From positions 160,747-178,776 of the forward strand of contig NW_003101637.1 in NCBI RefSeq assembly GCF_000003855.2: a stretch of 18,030 nucleotides of DNA. The letters are read 5' to 3'. The stretch is from Blastomyces gilchristii SLH14081. Taxonomy: Eukaryota; Ascomycota; Eurotiomycetes; Onygenales; Ajellomycetaceae. How positions within the stretch are numbered: position 1 is the first letter of the stretch; every line of letters starts with the position of its first letter. Positions 1-10,219 of the stretch are shown piece by piece. The translations under genes and the position numbers were made by a program. Below the pieces are notes generated by a model, which was given only the letters and a program-made list of their open reading frames with translations, did no database searches and was not told where the DNA came from.

Positions 1-118
1 GTATTTTCTCCTGTATAATTAACACTTGACCTGTATTTAACATTGTGTAAGAACTCATTATAAGCTCCGCTTGCATATGAGTATAATGAAAGAATGATAA
101 TAATAATAATAATAATAA
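1..118 (+). mobile_element. 3' end of a LINE-like element (family C), cut by the window edge
   Basis: This stretch is repeated, in reverse complement, at 16080-16176 and again at 17939-18030. All three copies run into a microsatellite of AAT/ATT units (about 95-118 here). A conserved 3' end followed by a short simple-repeat tail is typical of non-LTR retrotransposons. No protein can be read in the roughly 100 bp seen, so the LINE assignment rests on the tail alone. The differences between copies are mostly C/T and G/A. The element continues to the left of the window. Confidence 0.55.
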
Positions 119-214
119 TCATAATACTGCTGATAATATGAAGTATATTAAGTAACTTTTAAAAGCAGCTGCTGAGAAGAATATTTTTAAAAATAATAAT
201 TAAGAAAATTTTAA
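119..214. other. AT-rich spacer without recognisable features
   Basis: Very AT-rich sequence between the LINE-like tail and the first MITE segment. I see no reading frame and no convincing match to the other repeats. It should hold the left target-site copy of the MITE that begins near 215, but no 8-bp match to the right flank (13738-13745) is visible. Confidence 0.4.
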
Positions 215-368
215 TAAGTCAGTTGCTGATAAATTAATTAATACAATTATAATTTTTATATCTGATTTTATTTAATCTGATCTCATATATTTCTTAATAT
301 AAGTTTCACTGAGACTAGTTATTAAAAGAATATACAAAATAACTATTAATCAGATTTTAAAATAAAAT
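215..368 (-). mobile_element. hAT-type MITE copy 1, first of three segments
   Basis: From about 243 on this matches, in reverse complement, the last part of the intact MITE copies at 16180-16680 and 16822-17325. The match stops at 368, where the Gypsy LTR starts, and resumes at about 11774 without loss of sequence. So 215-368, 11774-12078 and 13673-13737 are one element of about 530 bp. The outer end near 215 is degraded, and its exact border and duplication are not certain. Confidence 0.75.
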
Positions 369-668
369 TGTAAGAGGTCTACACTGAATGAATCAGTATA
401 ATATATAGGTCTTATAATACAAAGTGAAAAATGTTAGAAAAGGAAAAGAAAGTGAAGTGTAGAAATCAGTGATTAAAGTGAATATTTATATATGTACACA
501 GTGAAGCTTCAGAGTGAAAGAATAGAAATTTCATAAGTTTTCAGCTGAGAATCAGTAACTGAGAATCAGAGCTTCAGCAGAGAATTAGTAACTGAGAATT
601 AAAGCCTCAGTAGAAATCTGTGAAGTGTAATGAAATAGTCTATATAATTAATCAGATACAGCTTATTA
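369..668 (-). repeat. 3' LTR of the Gypsy element
   Basis: This matches 11467-11766 over its full length, with differences that are mainly C/T and G/A. On the minus strand it ends in CTCTTACA, so it closes with the expected CA. Its minus-strand start has become TAATA in this copy. A purine-rich run on the minus strand (complement of 671-690) lies directly inside it and fits the polypurine tract that primes plus-strand synthesis. It keeps more G and C than the 5' LTR. Confidence 0.88.
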
Positions 669-689
669 TATTAGCCTCTCTCTTCTCTG

Positions 690-865
690 ATTATGCATAG
701 TTTCTATCAGTCAAGAACCGCAGTCTCAGATAATATAAAACTTAGAGTTCAGATTAAGTAATTATAGTCAACTTATTTTATAAGATATTATTGACTGTAG
801 CTGTGAGATCTCTTATCAAGAATATTCTCAATCTCTCACTCAAGTTTATTATCTTCTTCTACGAT
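690..865 (-). pseudogene. chromodomain and C-terminus of the Gypsy integrase (relic)
   Basis: The minus-strand frame reads EIENILDKRSH, then QYLIK with stops in place of expected W/Q codons, then FILSETAVLD. Chromodomains have the pattern E-W-E-[IV]-E-x-I-[LV]-D and Y-L-V-K-W. The expected Trp before EIE reads TGA here, as RIP would produce from TGG. In chromoviruses this domain steers integration by binding modified histone H3. It lies next to the 3' LTR, as expected, but is separated from the integrase core by the hAT insertion at 905-6653. Confidence 0.82.
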
Positions 866-896
866 TGCTGGCAGCTATCAGTCAGAAGTCAGTTCA

Positions 897-904
897 GAAG
901 AGAA
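897..904. repeat. left target-site duplication of the hAT element
   Basis: GAAGAGAA sits directly before the hAT terminus TAGACTGG and is repeated without change at 6654-6661, directly after the other terminus CAGTCTA. An 8-bp duplication is the rule for the hAT superfamily. Confidence 0.9.
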
Positions 905-1017
905 TAGACTGGCTGGCAGGACCATGAATTTCACATTTGATCTCATTTGGTCTGGTCTCATACATTTCTTAGCGTGAGTCCCACCAGGACCAAGCCTCAA
1001 AAAAATCTGAAAATGGA

Positions 1018-1036
1018 CCATTTCTGAGAGAAATGG
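1018..1036. repeat. short perfect hairpin in the hAT subterminal region
   Basis: CCATTTCT and AGAAATGG form a perfect 8-bp stem around a 3-nt loop, about 110 bp from the hAT end. Subterminal repeats bind the transposase in other hAT elements. A role here is only inferred. Confidence 0.45.
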
Positions 1037-1233
1037 CGTGAAAAATGACCAGATTTAATTCAAGAACAGTGAAATGAGAGTAATTTTTCAGGATAAACTG
1101 TGAAAGATGATCATTCTTTCAAAATCAGAATGAGACTGAGACTGAAGATTAAAATCAGTCTCATTCAGTTCATTCAGTGATTGCTTATATAATCAGAATT
1201 TGGTAATGATTATTGATAATGCTCATGAAACAA

Positions 1234-3560
1234 TTAAATACATTCTTGTATAAGTTTATTCTTCACTTTCTCATGAAAACTACACTTCTCTGATATACTG
1301 TGATCAGAGATATTAAACTATCTGATAATTCTATGTTTTATAATCATGAGTTTCTTGATTATTTCTTCTTGTAATTGTCTCTGATAATAGTGATAAATAT
1401 CTCAACTTGAGTTAAACTTTCACTTCATTCTCACCCCTGTCAATGAAATTGTCAGAATATCATGCATCATCAGTGCAACAGTTGAATATATACTCTCAAC
1501 AATTTTTCATAACTCTAGAATTGATTTGGTGTGTAAATTCATTGAATCATCTTGAAGATAGCAGTCAAATTCAGTTTTACAAGCATGTAGTTTTGCCTGA
1601 TTTTCAGTTGCAATCAATGTATGTAAGTTCTGTTTCAAAGTTAGTATTATAGTTCTATGTAATATGAAGTGTTATCAAAGATTATTACTTATTAGGAAAT
1701 TGTATTTCACTGTCTTCATATCTCAAACATCTGCTTGTTCAAATCTCTGATAGTTGATATTGTAGTAGTCTTGAATTAATTTAATATATAAGTCTTGTTC
1801 CTCCTCTGTTCAATCTTGAGAAGTGTAGATATTAACTCAACAGAAGAAATCTAGTAGAGCTGCTACAGTATAGTACTCTGTAAAAGATTGTTCTATTTTG
1901 CTGTAGTAATATGCCAGTTTATTCCTTACAGTAATAATAGCCTGTACTATAGCATTATCTCAGACTGAATTTCTTTTTAAGTGATTCAACTGCTTCTCAA
2001 GATAAGTAAATAAACTGTTATACACTCACCAGACTGACTGCAGCATTGGTGTATAAGTGATTGAGACTGTCTTTGTTATCTTATAAAACTGAAACAGTAA
2101 ATCAATTATATATTTCAACTGAGTTCACTTTATATCAGAAAGTTTCAATATCTGAATCTTTTTCTGATCAGAGTGTTACACTCAATAATTAATCATCTGA
2201 TACAATTGAAGAGTCTGAACAGCTATCTCATATGTTGAACTTCATCATATTCTAATATTCTGTATCATATTCAGTGATATGACTGATTTGTTTGTTTATT
2301 GAATATTATGAAATTGTTATTATTGTTTAGAAGAGATACAAATCACATTAGCAATGTTTCAAATCTATGATATTTAAATTATTAGTCAATCTATTTAAAA
2401 TTAACAGTAGCATTATCAAAAAGTATTATTAAAAAGCAATATTAAAAAGTGTTATCAAAAAACATTATCTTTTACAAAGTGAATATAAAAGTTACTTGAG
2501 TAATCACTTTTATCTCATTCTCATTTCAAGAATCAGTCATCTCATTATTCTTCATCTTGATATTAAGATTCTTTATCAGTGTTTACATCACAAGTTGAAT
2601 CACATGAGCAATACAGAAGATATGACCTTGTTTATTATTTCAGAAATACAAAGTCAATTTTTGCTTCAAGCTCTTTATCATAGTATAGTTATTTGCAGTA
2701 TTATCAGTTGTAATTGTAAGAAGACTGAGACTAATATCTTAATAGTCATTTTTAATCACAGTCATTAATATCTCTATTATATAATTCTCAGTATGACTAC
2801 TAATCAATGATTTAAATTCAATTAATATCTCTTAATAAGTTCAGTTCTCATCAATGTAATAACATATAACTCTTATAAATGTAAGATTGTTTGTACTAGT
2901 TCATGCATTCACTGTGAGAGACACTCTTTGATAATTCTTCAACTCTGATTCTAGATATTATATATTAACTTTATAATATATTTTGAGGTTGAACTGAAGA
3001 CAGAATTGATGTGAAATATGAAGATTTAAATTAAGCATTTGAAGAAGTGTTCAGAATTCAGGGTTTTCAATTGATTGAAAAGAAGATTCAGAGATATACA
3101 TATACAAAGTAATTATTCACAGAAGTTATTAGATAAGAGTTATGAAATCAGAGTACTGATACAGAGTCATTTTCATATAATTTCCTTCAAATTAGAAAGT
3201 TAGTATTATCAAAAATTATTATCTGATAGAGTAACTTATCAGCTCAGTAGTAATTTTCTGATTATTTTTCTTTTATTATCTGTATTCTGATGACTTCAGA
3301 TATCAGGAAATTTCTTCAGAGTCATGACTAGTTTATGATGAATGTTTCTGAATGAAGTTACAGTGATTGTAGCAAAGAGATGACTCTTCAGTAATCTATA
3401 ATACAACCTGTTGATAATTATTTCATAGTTTATCTTAATATTTATGTTGAGTTTTTCATAAATTTTGTGACCTGGAATTAGATGTGAAGAATGAAGTAAT
3501 CATTTATCATGATTGAAAGAGAGCATTCTGTGTTGAATTGTAAATAATATAGACTTTGTG
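1234..3560 (-). pseudogene. hAT transposase, RIP-inactivated
   Basis: Minus-strand frames carry the hallmarks of hAT transposases in the right order. Near 2900-2760 the frame reads ICYYIDEN and SSHTEN, matching the W-I-D-E-N and H-T-G-E-N blocks. At about 2714-2678 it reads TITTDNTANNYTM, the conserved T-D-N-A-S-N-N with the catalytic Asp. At about 2626-2590 it reads CIAHVIQLV. The C-terminal dimerisation region at about 1570-1335 reads FDCYLQDDS, then ILTISLTGVRMK, then QLQEEIIKKLMIIKH. The apparent stop near 1234 would end the protein. Stops occur where Trp, Arg or Gln is expected. The N-terminus and any BED zinc finger could not be resolved upstream of about 3000, so the start is approximate. 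It is not functional as it stands. Confidence 0.85.
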
Positions 3561-3960
3561 ATTCACAGTGATTTCTTAAAGAGTTTATGAATTTTCAATA
3601 GAAGTAAAAGAAGTGAAAAAAGTGAATTCAGAAGATATGATAATAATTTGAGAAAGATGATAATTTATTTTCAATAACTGATCACTGATATGTATAAGAA
3701 GAATTAATATAAGAGAAAATAATCTTATTTCTTAGCTTAGTTATAATTTTAGTACTAACTCAGATTGAATATCATTGATGTATAAAAGTAAATAAATAAT
3801 CTTGATTAATCTCTGTTATATTTCTTGAAATATATTAATATTGTGAAAGAGAGTGTTACTAAATTATGTTATCAGATAATATTATTAAAAATATATTAAT
3901 ATTGTAAATATCAATGTTAAAAAAATGTTAATACTTATACATTATAGTGATTTATGAATC

Positions 3961-3992
3961 ATAATAGTTAAATATATATATATATATATATC
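3961..3992. repeat. AT dinucleotide repeat
   Basis: A run of alternating AT units inside the non-coding part of the hAT element. The surrounding stretch from about 3560 to 4100 shows no readable gene. Confidence 0.8.
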
Positions 3993-4099
3993 ATTTCTGA
4001 CTTGATTACAACTTGTACAATAATTTTTGAAAACTTAAAATCAATTTTAATTATTAATAATTAAAAACTTAAACTTATAACTAACTAATATAAAAAGAA

Positions 4100-4168
4100 A
4101 AAAATCTACTTCTTCTCTTTCTCATTCTTCTTATTATTCTTTATAATTCACTTCTCATTCTTCTTCTT

Positions 4169-4199
<31 letters not shown>

Positions 4200-4950
4200 T
4201 CTGAGGTGATAATTATCTCAAAATCTCTCTTCACTGTCTTCTCAGAGAAGGGTTTCTGCTGCTCTCTCTCAGCCAGGTCAATCTATGTCTCAAAATCCCG
4301 CATTTTCTGGTCTGCTGTCTCAGGTTCCATCTCAGCAGCAAGCAGATTGACATGCTCAGAGAGCAGGGCTGTCTTCTCAATATTCTGAATCATGAAGTGC
4401 ATTTGAGACCTGAACAAGGTCTTAATCCCCTTCTTCTCTGTCAGCTTCTGCTAATTAATTAGAGAACAGAAGTATTATCAAAAATCATTATCTCTTAATA
4501 AAAAACTTGCCAGTTTTGACTTCTTTATGTTCTACTTTAATATCTTCTCAATCTTCTTCTGCTACTGCTTATTTACAGTAATACTCTTCTTCTCTCTCTC
4601 TCTCTTCATCTTAGTCTCAAATTATTCTCAGAACTTCTCCTGGTTTTATCACTGCTGTATGAGACTCTTCACTGTCTTCTTTTTTAATCTCTCACAGATG
4701 ATGTTATCTGCATTATTTCTATACTTAGTTCAGTCTAAATCTATCAGAAGTGTTACTTAAAATTGTTATCATTCTGCTTTCTTACAGAGTCTCTTTAAGA
4801 CATCATAATATATCTTGCAATCTGTCTTCTCATGCTTGAACATCTTCTTCTTCTCTCTCTTCAATCTGTGATAGTGCTCACGCGCCTTGATGGTCTGCAG
4901 AATCACAGAATATTTGAAGAGGAATAACATGATTGATTTTAATAAGTATT
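4100..4950 (-). pseudogene. unidentified lysine- and glutamate-rich coding relic inside the hAT
   Basis: I do not recognise this gene. The minus strand keeps a long frame at about 4450-4150 with only one stop (TAG, probably a former Trp) and reads ALLSEHVNLLAAEMEPE and REQQKPFSEKTVKRDFEI before a run of lysines encoded by the AAG repeat (4158-4197). Further upstream (about 4910-4780) it reads ILQTIKAREHYHRLKREEED. The heptad-like spacing suggests coiled coil. The stretch 4240-4440 is richer in G and C than its surroundings, so it is either younger or less mutated. It could be an accessory reading frame of the hAT or a captured host fragment. The transposase lies downstream on the same strand. 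Confidence 0.4.
4158..4198. repeat. CTT trinucleotide microsatellite
   Basis: About a dozen CTT units, preceded by a further pyrimidine-rich stretch from about 4108. On the minus strand it would encode polylysine at the end of the unidentified relic above. Confidence 0.9.
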
Positions 4951-4975
4951 GAGAGAAAAGTGAAGGCAGGTAATA

Positions 4976-5061
4976 ATATGATGATAATAATAATAGTAAT
5001 GATGATAATAATGATGATGATGATGATGATAATAATGATGATGATGATGATAATGATAATG
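4976..5061. repeat. GAT/AAT compound microsatellite
   Basis: Imperfect ATG-ATA-ATA-type triplets, with GAT units towards the right half. No gene is seen from here to 5520 apart from short chance frames. Confidence 0.85.
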
Positions 5062-5537
5062 AAAGAGAGAGTGCATCAGAATATATTATTGACTTATCAA
5101 ATATAAAAAGACAAAGAAACTATTAACAGCTTTCAGAGATGTACAGAAACAGCTACAGTATTACATAGCAATATTATCTTCATTCAATGCATGCACTATT
5201 GATATTCTTTATATGTATTTATCATATAATCTATATCAGAAATACATGCAGAAAACAGATCTTTATTGCTAGAGAGAATAATTACAGCAATTCTCTGTTT
5301 TCATATTATAAAGATAAGTTATTCTCATTTCTTTCTTCTCTCTTTTCTCTTCTTCTTCAATTCATCACTAAGTTCAAGCTGATATGAAAACTATTAAAAC
5401 ACTCATAGAAACCCTCAAATTGAAGAGTATAAACTAATCAAATTTTAAATACAGATAAACTAAATTAATTCAATAATACTAATTATTCATTCTCTTCTTA
5501 ATAAAACAACAGTCACATCTTCTTCTCTTCCTCTCAA

Positions 5538-5744
5538 ATGAAACATGACTTGCAAAAAGTGAGTACTACATCAGGCCATAATAATCAACACAGCCTCAGC
5601 ACACAGAGCTGCATACACAGAGTGTGTGCTGAACTGAGAGACTGCATGAATTGCAAATTAACAGCAGCATTTCAGAGAGAGCTGTGCAGCATGAAAAAGC
5701 TGCAACTCTCAGCTACATATGCAGAGAATGAATCACTGCAGTAA
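5538..5744 (+). pseudogene. short plus-strand frame of unknown identity within the hAT
   Basis: This is a 68-codon open frame, less AT-rich than its surroundings and with a protein-like composition (six Cys, several Arg and Lys, ends in AENESLQ). It is not similar to anything I can name. Its last codons overlap GTAAGT, a canonical fungal donor site at 5741, and an AG preceded by a CTGAT branch-like motif follows at about 5808. It could therefore be a first exon, but no continuation in the matching phase stays open for long. It runs opposite to the transposase. It may be a chance frame; I would not call it a gene with confidence. Confidence 0.25.
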
Positions 5745-6161
5745 GTGCATATGTATTGTATGAAAGTAATGCTTTTTAATAACACTCAGTCTCTGATATC
5801 ATGAAAATAGAGTCTCTCTGTGAGATCTGTTTTTACCAGAAGTCAGAGAATCTTATATTTCTCAAGATCATCTTCACACACCTTGTCTGTGAAATCAATG
5901 AGAAGAATCATTGATTTCAGTATTCTGCTCTTGATGTTATTCAAGTGACAGCAGAGTTCATCCTGATCACACTTTTTAAGTGTATGTTTTCTAATTATTC
6001 ACATTTATACAGATATATACTGATTATTTATTAGATAATGTTAAGACAATGACTTATCACAGCCATGTTACTCTTACTATAAGAGATACATGATTGATAA
6101 TAAATATTGTAAAGACTCTGAGAAGTGAGTATTTTAAGAGTACTGCAGCTCTGCAACCTTG

Positions 6162-6284
6162 ATTTTTTTTATTTTTATTTTTTGTTTTTTTCTTTTTCTT
6201 TTCTTTTTTTTTAATGTGATTTTTTCTTGTGTTTGTTTTATTTTTTGTTTTTTGTTTTTTTTTTGTATTTTATGTTTTTTTCAT
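6162..6284. repeat. T-rich low-complexity tract
   Basis: About 120 bp made almost only of T with scattered G, C and A (units such as TTTTTTG and TTTTTC). It lies about 370 bp from the hAT end. It could be an expanded poly-T or a poly(A) tail relic on the minus strand. The stretch around it (5745-6600) shows no gene. Confidence 0.8.
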
Positions 6285-6653
6285 AATTAAAATTATATGA
6301 ATTATGATCTGTGTTCAGAAAAGTAATAATATTTGATAATACTCTCTATTGAATTTTCAACAAATGAGCACTATGTTATAATATTATGTAAGTGAGAAGT
6401 AATTTCATGATCTCATTTAATACCATTCTCAATAATGAGATCAGAATGAAAATGTGACTAAGAATTCAAACATATTCTTTATTCAGAACTAGATTTTTAT
6501 TTGAAAAGTGAATCTGAGACCTTTAATATTTGAAATAACATGATTTGGAATTAATGTGATCAACACAAATCATGACCAGAAGTAATGCTTTTAGACAACG
6601 TGACAACTGTAAAGTTTGATCCTGGTCTCAGACACGGTCACACGGTCAGTCTA

Positions 6654-6661
6654 GAAGAGAA
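6654..6661. repeat. right target-site duplication of the hAT element
   Basis: GAAGAGAA, identical to 897-904, directly after the terminus CAGTCTA. Removing 905-6653 and one copy restores the continuous Gypsy sequence. Confidence 0.9.
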
Positions 6662-6899
6662 TGAGTCAGTGATAGTACAGTGAAATAAGCTTGTATAAAA
6701 CACATTATAAATCTCTGACAGAGTATTAAGAGAGTAGTTATAACTGTCTAGAACTTCTGTCACTGTGTAATTCACATAATAATAATTCAATGTACAGAAT
6801 GAGTGTGTGATCTGTATATTTTCAAGATTCAATTATACAAGATCTTCTATCTTATACTGCTCTGCAGAATCTTGTCAGATATTAACTTAATCTTTTTAA

Positions 6900-8000
6900 T
6901 CTGATTTAGTACTCATTATAAAGACTTTTACTCAGTCACAGATATCTCAGAGCTTCATTACTATATTATCAGCAATCTGAATCAGACTGCAAAAGTTCAC
7001 TGTGAACTGTATAATCTCTAGAAGATTTCACACTTTCATATAATAACTGTGTATAAGAAAGAACAGACTTACATCTATTAAGACAGTATCTCAGTCATTG
7101 CTAGCAATCTCTGTATATAGAAGAAAATTATATTAATTATCTTATAAATAATTACAGAACTTATAAAGATAATTCTTCACAGTCTGAATTATCTATTCTG
7201 ATATATCATCAGTCTCAGAGTGATAGACAGTTGATAAACAGCATATAATCTTGAGAACTTGACAGATTCTTGTTCAGAGAGTGCTTATAAATTGACAGCT
7301 GTAATCTGATACTATAGATCTCAGTAATTTATACATTTAATAGAACAGACTCTGTAGAAAAGCTTCAGTGACTTGTTCAGTATTCATCTTATTATAAGAT
7401 TTCAATATTACATCATTGCTCAATCAGTTTATAATAATCAGAATATTTCTACAATTCTTACTCTCAGAGAGATTAATAGTGAAGTTAATTATCACATCTT
7501 ATCAGATTCTATTAGAGATATCAAGTAATTTCAGCAGATCTTTTCTACAGTTCTTTCATAAGATAATGCAGAAATAATAGTTGCAGTTTCAGATAAAACA
7601 TCTGATGCTATTTAATATTTCAGATCAGTAAAACTCTTGAGAGATTATTTAATACAGTTATTTACAATCTGAATTACTGATTATATAAGAATCATGCATC
7701 TCTTGCATTATTCAGATGTGTAAGAATTTGAAGTAAGAGACTCAATATTATTCATGAAATTACAGTGTCTTATTACAATTAATTAAGCATTCTGAGATGT
7801 CAATTCTTATATGTAGTTCTGAAAGGAATCAGAGTGCTTCTTAATATACTGCTTCAGTGAGTGCTTGAAGAAGTTCATCAGTTTGAGCTATTATATGTCA
7901 CAATTCATCTAGTATAGATTCAGAAGAAGTTGAGATATCAGTCACAGATCTAATCAGAGAAGTGTGTATAGTGTCATTAGTTATTTCATCTTAATTAACT
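6900..8000 (-). pseudogene. Ty3/Gypsy integrase (relic)
   Basis: Integrase inserts the cDNA into the genome. In the minus-strand frame at about 7503-7461 the catalytic-core start reads DVIINFTINLSESKN, with Asn where the first catalytic Asp of the D-D-E triad is expected (GAT to AAT, a G-to-A change). At about 7310 the frame reads SIVSDYSCQF with the second Asp, and at about 7235-7195 it reads LSTAYHSETDDISE with the Glu. These match the family blocks around the DD35E residues. The N-terminal zinc-binding part (about 8000-7700) is too mutated to read. The protein is followed by the hAT insertion and, beyond it, the chromodomain. Confidence 0.85.
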
Positions 8001-8074
8001 AATATCTTCAGATTCAAGAGCCAGTGCTCTTGATTCATTCAGTGAGTGTCTATTATATTGAATAATATATCTTA

Positions 8075-8520
8075 CTCTCATTGTGAGAGAGCATCTGTTA
8101 TCAAGTTTTAACTGCTGAGATGATAGTATACTATGAAATGACAACAGCTTAATAGCTCTGATCATTGCATCTGTTATTTGATAAGCTTATAGATAATAGT
8201 AAAGTATTTAAGATTCTTATAATCTGTGATTATCTCAAATTTGAAGATACTTTGAAGTTCAGAGTCTCATTCTTCTAGATAGTGCACTATGATAAGAACT
8301 TTCTTATTATGTGTTTCATAGTTGCATTCAGCAGAGCTTAACTTCTTATATATGAAGATGTATAATTATAAGACATCTTTATCATTATATTGTAATATAG
8401 CTTTCTCTGTGATATAGTCAGAGAAGTCAGCTTCAACAACTATTTTTTAATCAGAGTTCAATATTACTAGTAGAGATGTATTAATGAATATCTTCTTTAT
8501 CTGTATAAATACAGTATTGA
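8075..8520 (-). pseudogene. Ty3/Gypsy RNase H domain (relic)
   Basis: RNase H removes the RNA strand during reverse transcription. The minus strand reads ECNYETHNKKVLIIVHYLEE at about 8330-8275, then FEIITDYKNLKYF, and ends with NLITDALSQ near 8100-8080. These are the E-C-N-Y-E-I-H-D-K-E, T-D-x-K-N-L and A-D-A-L-S-R blocks of the family. Internal TGA and TAA replace expected Trp, Arg and Gln codons. It follows the reverse transcriptase directly, as usual. Confidence 0.87.
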
Positions 8521-9370
8521 TGTTCACTGATTATTGAAATACTGAGTTCTTCTTAGTGAGTTCTGTAAGTGATCTTGTGATATCTGAGAAGTTTTGTATA
8601 AATTGTTGATAGAAGTTAGCAAATCTGATGAAGCTTCATATATCTTTCACAGTATATAAAGCTTTTCATTCAAGAATGATGAAGACTTTCTCAGAATTCA
8701 TTTGAATTCTCTTATCAGCTTTTATGATAAAACCTAGATATTTTATACTCTTGACTTTAAAATCATACTTATTAATATCTATTGATAGTTCTGCTTCTTA
8801 TAATTGTTATAATACTCTTTACACATGTTCTTGATATTCTTTTCTGAACTTATTAGTGAAGATGAGAATGTTATTAAGATATGTAAATACAAATTCATTA
8901 AGAAAATCTCAGAGTACTCAGTTAATATACTTCTGAAATGTACTGAGAGTATTAGTCTGTTCAAAGAGTGTAACTACTCATTCAAAAAGATTATAACATA
9001 TTCAGAATACTGTAAGTCATTCATCTTCTTCAGTGATACAGATCTTATGAAACACAGTGATAATATCTAGTTTTATATACTATTAAGCTTGTTTAATACA
9101 AGCTAGAGTTTGATTGATAAGAGATAAAGAATAACACTTCTTCTTGATTAGTCTGTTTAATTCTCAATAGTTTACACAGAATTAAAGTTTTTCATCTGAT
9201 TTTTTTACAAAGAGAATAGAAGCTGTAGTGAAAGAATTACTAACATGTATAAATTTCTTATTTAACAGATCATTGAGTGTTTTCTGAAGAAGAAGAAGTT
9301 CATCTCAAAATATATTATAAAGAAGATCTCATGATGACTCAGAATTCTTATCATTCTTCTTCTCTAACTT
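8520..9370 (-). pseudogene. Ty3/Gypsy reverse transcriptase (relic)
   Basis: The minus strand keeps one frame with scattered stops. In order it reads LQKTLNDLLNKKFI (about 9280), TTASILFVKKSD, FCVNY, KLDIITVFHKICI (about 9060), TFQKYIN, then YLNNILIF at 8881-8858 where the catalytic Y-L-D-D box belongs, and finally KYLGFII and SFIRFANFYQQFI. Both Asp of the active site have become Asn, each explained by one G-to-A change. Stops stand at former Trp and Arg positions. The family assignment is secure. The enzyme would copy element RNA into DNA, but this copy is inactive. Confidence 0.93.
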
Positions 9371-9829
9371 GATACTGTGATTCACTTCTGAACCTTGTAA
9401 GAAGAGTATTTTCATAATATTGTCTTGATGAAAGATATCTAGATATTCATGATATTATTGAGAAAGTTTTGTATAAGAATCTGTTATTATAGTATAGAAT
9501 AACTTCTCTAGAGCTTTCTTAATATTGACCAGGCTGATAAAATAGATTGTTATATAGTTTTACTATCAGTGATCTTTTCAGTGACTTCTTTTTCAGAGTA
9601 TTTCATAAGCATTGACAGAGATCTGTGTCAGATTCATAGTCTTATAAATATCATCTTTCTAAACTCTATTATTATTAGAGAATATTAAGCTTCTGTTTTA
9701 AGTGTTTAATAAGATATCTTGTTCAGATAGTCAGATAAGTTCTAATATAAGATTATAATCAAGATTATTCACTTTATATACATGAATATCTTTATATTGA
9801 TGTTCTTTAACATCTATGTTTAGCTTCAT

Positions 9830-10045
9830 TATATAACAGGTGTAAACATTCTTTGAGTCATCAAATTCTGCAAGAAGTCAGAGTCTTGATAAAAGAATAC
9901 ACTGAAGATTATAACATCTTACAACAGAAGATTTAATCATTGCATAATGATATAGACTGCTGTCTATCATGGCTTTTATATTATACATATTATTGATCAC
10001 AGTAGATACAAGAATTGTATTCATTATCATTTTCTCTTCAAATCA
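9830..10045 (-). pseudogene. Ty3/Gypsy aspartic protease (relic)
   Basis: The minus strand reads MYNIKAMIDSSLYHYAMI around 9995-9940, matching the retropepsin active-site block in which D-S-G is expected. Here it is D-S-S, a GGC/GGT to AGC/AGT type change. Downstream it reads LLAEFDDSKNVY, as in related fungal elements. It lies between the gag knuckle and the reverse transcriptase. Confidence 0.75.
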
Positions 10046-10219
10046 TTGTTATCTGATCTCTTCAAGCTTCTGTTTATAAATTTGAACAGAAGCTAATCTT
10101 TTCTCTGTTTCATCAGAGTATCTTCATAGTTACCTTCTAAATCTTTCTTCAATGTGATGTGATTGATATATATTATCAATATTGATCTTTCTTTTGAATG
10201 AGAAGATACATAGACTGAT

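Larger units (their letters stand above)
905..6653 (-). mobile_element. hAT-superfamily DNA transposon, 5.75 kb, RIP-damaged
   Basis: The ends are short imperfect inverted repeats: TAGACTGGC at 905 and, read inward from 6653, TAGACTGAC. They are flanked by a perfect 8-bp duplication GAAGAGAA. A minus-strand hAT transposase relic lies at about 3560-1234. The remaining 3 kb holds a coiled-coil-like minus-strand relic (about 4950-4100), a short plus-strand frame (5538-5744), simple repeats and a T-rich tract. The same termini occur on the short repeats at 215/13737, 13818, 16180/16680 and 16822/17325. This copy keeps more GC at its ends than they do, so it is probably younger or less mutated. 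It splits the Gypsy element between integrase and chromodomain. Confidence 0.9.

Noticed and set aside
1443..1652. Plus-strand open frame of 69 codons
   Set aside because: It lies over the C-terminal region of the minus-strand hAT transposase, whose conserved blocks are readable on the other strand.
2496..2768. Plus-strand open frame of 90 codons
   Set aside because: It is the shadow of the hAT transposase block that carries the T-D-N and A-H-V-I-Q motifs on the minus strand.
8779..9070. Open frames on both strands around 8.8-9.1 kb
   Set aside because: They are out-of-frame shadows of the Gypsy reverse transcriptase relic.
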